Source: Actinobacteria bacterium HGW-Actinobacteria-5
GTDB taxonomy: Bacteria > Actinomycetota > Actinomycetes > Propionibacteriales > Propionibacteriaceae
Direction: 5' to 3'
NCBI GenBank assembly: GCA_002843035.1
Contig: PHEV01000021.1
Location: forward strand, 1-34,527
DNA: 34,527 bases
Part shown: in pieces, positions 29,805 through 34,527 of the stretch
Position numbering within the stretch: position 1 is the stretch's first letter
Layout: the number at the start of each line of letters is the position of its first letter
Made by a program: the position numbers and the translations under genes
The notes under the pieces: generated by a model
What the model was told of the DNA's origin: nothing
The model's input: the letters and a program-made list of their open reading frames with translations, nothing else
Database searches by the model: none

Positions 29805-30953
29805 TCAGCTGGCTGCGATCCCCTCCAGCGGATGCCCGACTGCCGAGCCCAGGCCGGTGCCGACCGACCCGAGCGAGGTCAGCGAGCCGCCGTGGCCGAC
29901 GCGGAGGGTCTCGACGGTGCCGTCGGCGCCGCTGAGCTGGAACACGTACCGGCCGTCCCTGGACGCGGCCAGGTCGATCGGCCCGCCGTCGGTGTGCGCG
30001 GCGGTGGCGTCGGACAGGCGCAGCCGGCCGTGCCGTTCGGTGAAGGCGGAGATGCTGTTCGAACCGGCGTTGGCCGCGTACAGGGTGCCGCGCACCACGA
30101 CCGACCAGCACGCGGCGGCCTGGCCGGTCGGCCCGACCGAGGACAGCTCGGTGAGGCGGCCGTCACCGGCGACGCGGTAGCTGGACGCGAGTCCGGTGGC
30201 GTCCACGACCAGCAGGTGACCGCCGCGGTCGAACGACAGGGCGAACGGCACCGCGCCGGAGGCCGTCGTGACCGGGGCGGCGGCGGGCCGTCCGCTGCGG
30301 TCGAGCGGGTAGCTCAGCAGCGTCCCATGGGTCTTGGTGGCCACGACGACCGCGCGCTGGTCGGGCGTGATCGCCACCTGCGACGGCGACTGCAGGAACT
30401 CCGGCTTGTCGTTCGGGGTCAGCTCGAGGGAGCGGGTGCTGCCCGGCAGCGGCACGACGCGTCCTGCGACGATCCGGTAGCCGGTGATCGAGCCGCCACC
30501 ACGGGCGTTCAGCACGTAGGCGAGGTCACCGACGACGCTCACCGAGACCGGCAGGTCACCGTGGGTGGGCAGCACCTGACGGCGCGTGAGGCTGCTGCCG
30601 TCGACGCCGAAGACGGTGACGGTGTCACTGCCACCGTTCACGGCGAACAGCAGCCGGTGTGGGCGGTCGAGGGTGAGCGCACCCTGGGACGCGAGCGGGT
30701 CGACGACCGCACCGTCCACGATCGCGCCGGAGCCGCCCGTCCCGACGGTGCCGGTCCTGGTCAGCGAGCCGTCGGGGGCGCGGTTGTAGGTGATCACGGA
30801 GTTGTGGGCGACGTCGTTGGTCAGGACGAAGACGGCCCCGACCGTGGCCCTGGTGGGAACGGATCCGGCGGCGACGGCCGGTGCCGCGCCGAGGGACAGG
30901 GTGATGGCTGCGGCAGCGGCTGTCAGCACGATGGACAAGCGTAGGTACTTCAT
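29805..30953 (-). CDS. Secreted lactonase-like/YVTN-type beta-propeller protein
   Basis: 382-aa exported protein. The signal peptide is about residues 1-28 (LTAAAAAITLSLGAAPAVAA). The rest is a repeated beta-propeller with recurring patterns such as GAVFVLTNDVAHNSVITYNR, RLLFAVNGGSDTVTVFGVDG, QVAITPDQRAVVVATKTHGT and TLYAANAGSNSISAFTERHG, each about 45-55 residues apart, giving roughly seven blades. It resembles the 6-phosphogluconolactonase/YncE group, but export argues against a role in the pentose phosphate route. GAGGAG precedes the ATG. It is divergent from aguA with about 200 nt between. The ligand is unknown. Confidence 0.85.
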   Translation of the reverse strand: MKYLRLSIVLTAAAAAITLSLGAAPAVAAGSVPTRATVGAVFVLTNDVAHNSVITYNRAPDGSLTRTGTVGTGGSGAIVDGAVVDPLASQGALTLDRPHRLLFAVNGGSDTVTVFGVDGSSLTRRQVLPTHGDLPVSVSVVGDLAYVLNARGGGSITGYRIVAGRVVPLPGSTRSLELTPNDKPEFLQSPSQVAITPDQRAVVVATKTHGTLLSYPLDRSGRPAAAPVTTASGAVPFALSFDRGGHLLVVDATGLASSYRVAGDGRLTELSSVGPTGQAAACWSVVVRGTLYAANAGSNSISAFTERHGRLRLSDATAAHTDGGPIDLAASRDGRYVFQLSGADGTVETLRVGHGGSLTSLGSVGTGLGSAVGHPLEGIAAS

Positions 30954-31144
30954 CGGTGGCGCTCCTCAGGAAGGTTGCGTGGACACCGGTCAGTCAACGC
31001 GCGACGCCGGATCGGCTCCATGACCCGGGGCTTACCCGCTCCTTACGCGGATCTGACATCTGCATGCGTTCGTCCGCGTCGCCGTTCGGCGTGGACCGGC
31101 CGCCAGATCGGGTGGGTACGACATCTGCCCGATGCGGTCTCCAA

Positions 31145-31150
31145 TACAGT
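31145..31150 (+). promoter_or_regulatory. -10-like box of aguA
   Basis: TACAGT, exactly 6 nt before the ATG of the agmatine deiminase gene. There is no Shine-Dalgarno sequence. Leaderless transcription is likely. The rest of the 203-nt divergent gap shows no clear operator. Confidence 0.45.
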
Positions 31151-31156
31151 CTGCCC

Positions 31157-32167
31157 ATGAGCGCGTGGGTGATGCCGGCCGAGACCGCGCCGCACGAGCG
31201 CACCTGGATGGCGTGGCCGTCGGCTCCGTACACGCTCGGCGACGGCCCCGGCGACGCGGAAGAGGCGTGGCGCACCTGGGCTGCGGTGGCGAACGCGATC
31301 GCCGCGTTCGAGCCGGTGTCGATGCTGGTCACGCCGCACGGACGCGCCGAGGCGCGCCGCCGGGTGAACGGCGCCATCGAGCTCCACGAGTGCCCGCTCG
31401 ACGACGCCTGGTACCGCGACACCGGTCCCACGTTCGTGCTGGACGGCGACGGCACTCTCGGCGCGGTGGACTGGGTGTTCAACGGCTGGGGGCAGCAGGA
31501 CTGGGCGCGCTGGGACGCCGACCAGCACGCTGCCGCCGTGGCGATCGCCGCCACCGGGGCGCGCCGGATCGGCTCCCCCCTGGTGAATGAGGGCGGCGGG
31601 ATCCACACCGACGGCGCCGGCACCTTCCTGGTCACCCAGACCGTCCAGCTCGACCCGTTCCGTAATCCGGGCCTGACGAGGGCGGACGTCGAGGCCGAAC
31701 TGGCCCGGACGGTCGGCGCCCACAGGGTGATCTGGCTGCCGCAGGGGCTCACCCGCGACTCCCGTACCTACGGCACGGGCGGGCACGTGGACATCGTCGC
31801 CACCTTCCCTGCGCCGGGCACCGTGCTGCTGCACGACCAGCGCGACCCTGCCCACCCCGACCACGCCGTGACCGCACGGCTGCGCGGGCTGCTCGAGGGT
31901 GCGAACCTCGAGGTGGTGGGCCTGCCCGCCCCGTCCGTCCTGCGCGACGCGGAGGGGTTCGTCGACTACAGCTACGTGAACCACTACGTGGCCAACGGTG
32001 TCGTGGTCGCCTGCGCGTTCGATGACCCGGCGGACGCCGAGGCGCGCGAGATCCTTGCCGCCGCCTACCCCGGACGCGAGGTCGTGTCCGTCGACGCCCG
32101 GCCGCTGTTCAGCCGGGGCGGCGGCATCCACTGCATCACCCAGCAACAGCCGCGCGCGGGCCGATAG
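31157..32167 (+). CDS. aguA: Agmatine deiminase
   Basis: 336-aa enzyme of the peptidyl-arginine-deiminase (PPAD) superfamily that converts agmatine to N-carbamoylputrescine and ammonia. Conserved elements: the N-terminal PAETAPHERTWMAWP, Asp88 in WYRDTGPTFV, NEGGGIHTDG (about 144), His210 in GTGGHVDIVA, and the catalytic Cys326 in GGGIHCITQQQP. No signal peptide, so cytoplasmic. The N-carbamoylputrescine amidase gene follows after 8 nt, which together gives putrescine. The ATG at 31157 starts exactly at the family's conserved N-terminus; the longer open frame upstream is discarded. Confidence 0.96.
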   Translation: MSAWVMPAETAPHERTWMAWPSAPYTLGDGPGDAEEAWRTWAAVANAIAAFEPVSMLVTPHGRAEARRRVNGAIELHECPLDDAWYRDTGPTFVLDGDGTLGAVDWVFNGWGQQDWARWDADQHAAAVAIAATGARRIGSPLVNEGGGIHTDGAGTFLVTQTVQLDPFRNPGLTRADVEAELARTVGAHRVIWLPQGLTRDSRTYGTGGHVDIVATFPAPGTVLLHDQRDPAHPDHAVTARLRGLLEGANLEVVGLPAPSVLRDAEGFVDYSYVNHYVANGVVVACAFDDPADAEAREILAAAYPGREVVSVDARPLFSRGGGIHCITQQQPRAGR

Positions 32168-32175
32168 GAGACGCC

Positions 32176-33120
32176 ATGGACACGATGGTCGCGGAGCCGC
32201 TCGACTCGCCCGCCCGGGTGCGCGAGAGCGCCCGTCCACCGCTGGTCGTGGGCCTCGTCCAGACCCGCTGGCACGCGGACGCCGACGAGCACGCAGCGGT
32301 GCTGGCCGACGGCGTCGCTTCCGCGGCCGCTGCGGGGGCCGAAGTCGTGTTCCTGCCCGAACTGACCCTGCTGCGCTACCCCGCCGACGTGAAGCCGGAC
32401 GCCCGGCCGGCGGCGCTCGCCGAACCGCTGGAGGACGGGCCGACGTTCCGGTTCGCGGCCCGCTGCGCCGCGGCGAACGGGGTGATCGTGCACGCCTCGC
32501 TCTACGAACGCGCGGACGGGCCGGACGGGCGCGGCTTCAACACCGCGATCCTGGTCTCCCCCGGCGGCCACCTGCTGGCGCGGACGCGGAAGCTGCACAT
32601 CCCGGTCACGGCCGGCTACTACGAGGACCACTACTTCCGTCCCGGGCCGGCCGACGACGCCTACCCGGTGACGCCGCTGGAGACGCCGTCCGCGGCGCGG
32701 GTGGGCCTGCCGACCTGCTGGGACGAGTGGTTCCCCGAACTCGCCCGCGCGTACAGCCTGGCCGGCGCGGAGGTGCTCGCCTACCCGACCGCGATCGGCT
32801 CCGAGCCTGATCACCCGGCCTTCGACACCGAGCCGCTGTGGCGCCAGACCATCATCGGCAACGCGATCGCCAACGGGTTGTTCATGGTGGTGCCCAACCG
32901 CTGGGGCGATGAGGGCCTGATCACGTTCTACGGGTCGTCGTTCATCTGCGACCCGTACGGACGTGTGCTGGCCCGTGCGCCCCGCGCCGGCGACGTCGCG
33001 CTGGTGGCGTCCCTGGATCTCGCCCAGCGCGACGACTGGCTGGAGCTGTTCCCGTTCCTGACCACCCGGCGACCGGACACCTACGGTCCGCTCATCGCCG
33101 GCGGCCCGGCCATGCACTGA
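32176..33120 (+). CDS. aguB: N-carbamoylputrescine amidase (nitrilase superfamily)
   Basis: 314-aa carbon-nitrogen hydrolase that removes the carbamoyl group from N-carbamoylputrescine, yielding putrescine, CO2 and ammonia. The catalytic triad is Glu62 (VVFLPELTL), Lys139 (RTRKLHIP) and Cys181 (GLPTCWDEWFPE). The segments HIPVTAGYYEDHYFRPG and CWDEWFPELARAYSLAGAEVL match the AguB group. AGGAG precedes the ATG and the spacing to aguA indicates one operon. The first 20 residues form a non-conserved extension. The specific activity is inferred mainly from the aguA neighbour. Confidence 0.93.
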   Translation: MDTMVAEPLDSPARVRESARPPLVVGLVQTRWHADADEHAAVLADGVASAAAAGAEVVFLPELTLLRYPADVKPDARPAALAEPLEDGPTFRFAARCAAANGVIVHASLYERADGPDGRGFNTAILVSPGGHLLARTRKLHIPVTAGYYEDHYFRPGPADDAYPVTPLETPSAARVGLPTCWDEWFPELARAYSLAGAEVLAYPTAIGSEPDHPAFDTEPLWRQTIIGNAIANGLFMVVPNRWGDEGLITFYGSSFICDPYGRVLARAPRAGDVALVASLDLAQRDDWLELFPFLTTRRPDTYGPLIAGGPAMH

Positions 33121-33209
33121 AACCGACCCACCGGCGCGCACCCAGCGGCGATCACGCCTGCGGCGCAACATCCTGCCCGGCAAGGTCATCGGGCAACGGG
33201 CGCACCTGG

Positions 33210-34527
33210 TCAGGGAACGTGGGCGAGGTCGACCACGAAGGTCGCGCCGCCGCCCGGCGTCCGCTCGTAGCTCAGGGTTCCGTCGTGATGCTCGACCACC
33301 TCGGCCGCGATCGCCAGCCCCAGCCCGGCCCCGCCCTGGCTACGCGAGCGTCCGGCATCCTCGCGGTAGAACCGCTCGAACACCCGGGTCTCGTTGCCTG
33401 GGCTGAGGCCGGGGCCGTGGTCGACGACGGCCAACCGGACGCGCTCCGCCCGCACCCCGACCTCCACCTGGATCGGGGTGTCCGTCGGCGTGTGCTTGAG
33501 CGCGTTCGCGAGCAGGTTCGTGATCACCTGCCGGAGCTGGCCGTCGTCCCCGAGGACGGTGGGCGCGGTGTCCTGCCAGGGCGGTTCGACCAGGTGCCGG
33601 ACCTCGATCTGCCGCCCGGGATCGCGGACGCGGGCGTCCGCCACGACGTCGGCCAACGGCGCCAGCAGGTCGACCGGTCGGCGCCGTGGATCCGGCGCGC
33701 TGTCCAGCCGGGCCAACACCAGCAGGTCGTCCACGATGCCCGACATCCGGATCGCCTCGGCCTCGATCCTGCTGGCGCTGCGGGCGACTTCCTCGGGACG
33801 GCTCGCCTCCCCCCGGCGGATCAGCTCGGCGTGCCCCCGGATCGTGGTCAGTGGCGTCCGCAGTTCGTGGCTGCCATCGGCGACGAACTGCCGCAGCCGC
33901 TCCTCGGTGCGGTCGCGCTGCGCGAAGGCTTCGCGGATCTCGACGAGCATGGCGTTCAGGGCGGCGGCCAGCCTGCCCACCTCCGTGTCCGGGTCGCCGG
34001 CCTCGATCCGACTCTCGAAATCGCCCGCGGCGATCTCGCCGGCCGTGCGCTCGATGGCGGTGAGCGGACGCAGCGCGATCCGGACCACCACGAGCCCGGC
34101 GAGCGCGGCGAGCACGAGGATCACCAGACCGACCAGGGTCGCGATCAGGGTCAGCCGGGCGACCGACTCCCTGGTCTCTGCCAGCGACAGCGCCAGGACG
34201 AGATAGTCGTCGTCCATCGTGGTCACCCGGGCCCGCCAGCCGGCGCCGTCGGGATTGGCGTTGCGGAGGGTGATGATCTGCCCGCTCGCAGCTGCCTCAG
34301 CCAGCGTCGAAGGGTCCAGCGAGGAGGGAAGTCCCTGGCCCGACGGCTGGGAAAGCGCGCAACTGATCGTCCCGGCCTTGTCGGCCAGGAGCAGGGCGTA
34401 CTCGCTCGGCATCCTCAGGCCGCCCGCGATCTGGTCCGGCTCGCACGAGGTGGCGAGCCGGCGCAGGACGGGGGGGATCGGCTCGTCCTGGAACGGCGCG
34501 GCCAGGGTCTCGTCGATCCGCTGCAGC
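33210..34527 (-). CDS. Sensor histidine kinase, 5' end cut off by the window edge
   Basis: At least 438 residues are visible and the frame is still open at the window end, so the N-terminus and first membrane helix lie outside. The visible part starts in an extracytoplasmic sensor region, then a membrane helix (LIATLVGLVILVLAALAGLVVV), a HAMP domain (RPLTAIERTAGEIAAGDFES), and HisKA with the motif FVADGSHELRTPLTTIRGHA. The ATPase domain follows with NLLANALKHTP, VVDHGPGLSPG, FERFYREDAGRSRSQGGAGL and LGLAIAAEVVEHHDG. The short region after its stop holds only a weak 6-bp hairpin. Its response regulator is probably beyond the right edge, upstream of this gene. The input signal is unknown. Confidence 0.95.
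   Translation of the reverse strand, partial: LQRIDETLAAPFQDEPIPPVLRRLATSCEPDQIAGGLRMPSEYALLLADKAGTISCALSQPSGQGLPSSLDPSTLAEAAASGQIITLRNANPDGAGWRARVTTMDDDYLVLALSLAETRESVARLTLIATLVGLVILVLAALAGLVVVRIALRPLTAIERTAGEIAAGDFESRIEAGDPDTEVGRLAAALNAMLVEIREAFAQRDRTEERLRQFVADGSHELRTPLTTIRGHAELIRRGEASRPEEVARSASRIEAEAIRMSGIVDDLLVLARLDSAPDPRRRPVDLLAPLADVVADARVRDPGRQIEVRHLVEPPWQDTAPTVLGDDGQLRQVITNLLANALKHTPTDTPIQVEVGVRAERVRLAVVDHGPGLSPGNETRVFERFYREDAGRSRSQGGAGLGLAIAAEVVEHHDGTLSYERTPGGGATFVVDLAHVP

Noticed and set aside
31043-32239. 398-codon minus-strand ORF opposite aguA
   Set aside because: Antisense of a gene with all catalytic residues; no motif in the opposite frame.
33174-33195. TGCCCG/CGGGCA hairpin between aguB and the last kinase
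   Set aside because: Only 6-bp arms with a 10-nt loop in GC-rich DNA; could be chance.

Overview
The window is high-GC DNA with dense coding on both strands, GTG starts, 1-4 nt gene overlaps and many genes without a Shine-Dalgarno sequence. The gene content points to an actinomycete (Actinomycetota): a MurT/GatD lipid II amidation pair, an orn gene followed by tRNA-His, a mycothiol-type DinB-fold isomerase and LutABC. A propionibacterial or related genus is possible, but the sequence does not prove it.

Layout. 1-2.5 kb: an OmpR-type response regulator with a truncated histidine kinase, then a secreted ferritin-like DUF2202 protein closed by a strong terminator hairpin. 2.5-5.1 kb: an accessory-looking stretch with two apparently frameshifted small ORFs, one hypothetical protein and a MazE/MazF toxin-antitoxin pair with its own palindrome. 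5.1-12.8 kb: a membrane redox and metal region. It holds a VIT1/CCC1-type transporter, a DUF2231-cytochrome b5 fusion, a secreted protein divergent from a second two-component system, then a ferric-reductase-like flavocytochrome, an FMN-binding anchored protein, an ApbE flavin transferase, and a convergent CDF-like transporter with unusual metal-site residues. 12.8-16.4 kb: tRNA-Arg, a DinB-fold protein, orn, tRNA-His, DUF2461 and an SGNH hydrolase. 16.4-22.2 kb: ArsR plus SRPBCC operon, murT-gatD, a TetR-regulated MFS exporter and an F420/NADP-reductase-like protein. 22.3-26.7 kb: lutABC for lactate oxidation with a divergent GntR regulator and a mycothiol-type isomerase gene. 26.8-31 kb: a small acidic protein, a secreted DUF218 protein with Ig-like repeats, a 2-hydroxyacid dehydrogenase and a secreted beta-propeller. 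31.1-33.1 kb: agmatine deiminase and N-carbamoylputrescine amidase, a complete agmatine-to-putrescine route. The window ends inside a third histidine kinase.

The most unusual material is non-coding. Three elements of exactly 82 nt, each with 17-nt inverted arms and a 48-nt centre, form a dispersed palindromic family. A second family consists of three REP-like hairpins sharing a 17-nt core. A repeated promoter architecture, a -10-like hexamer then 6 or 7 nt then the start codon, precedes at least seven genes and suggests widespread leaderless transcription. Several palindromes sit on promoters or ribosome binding sites (mazEF, VIT, DUF2231-b5, the flavocytochrome, arsR, MFS, lutA). All functional calls rest on reading the sequence; no database search was possible.
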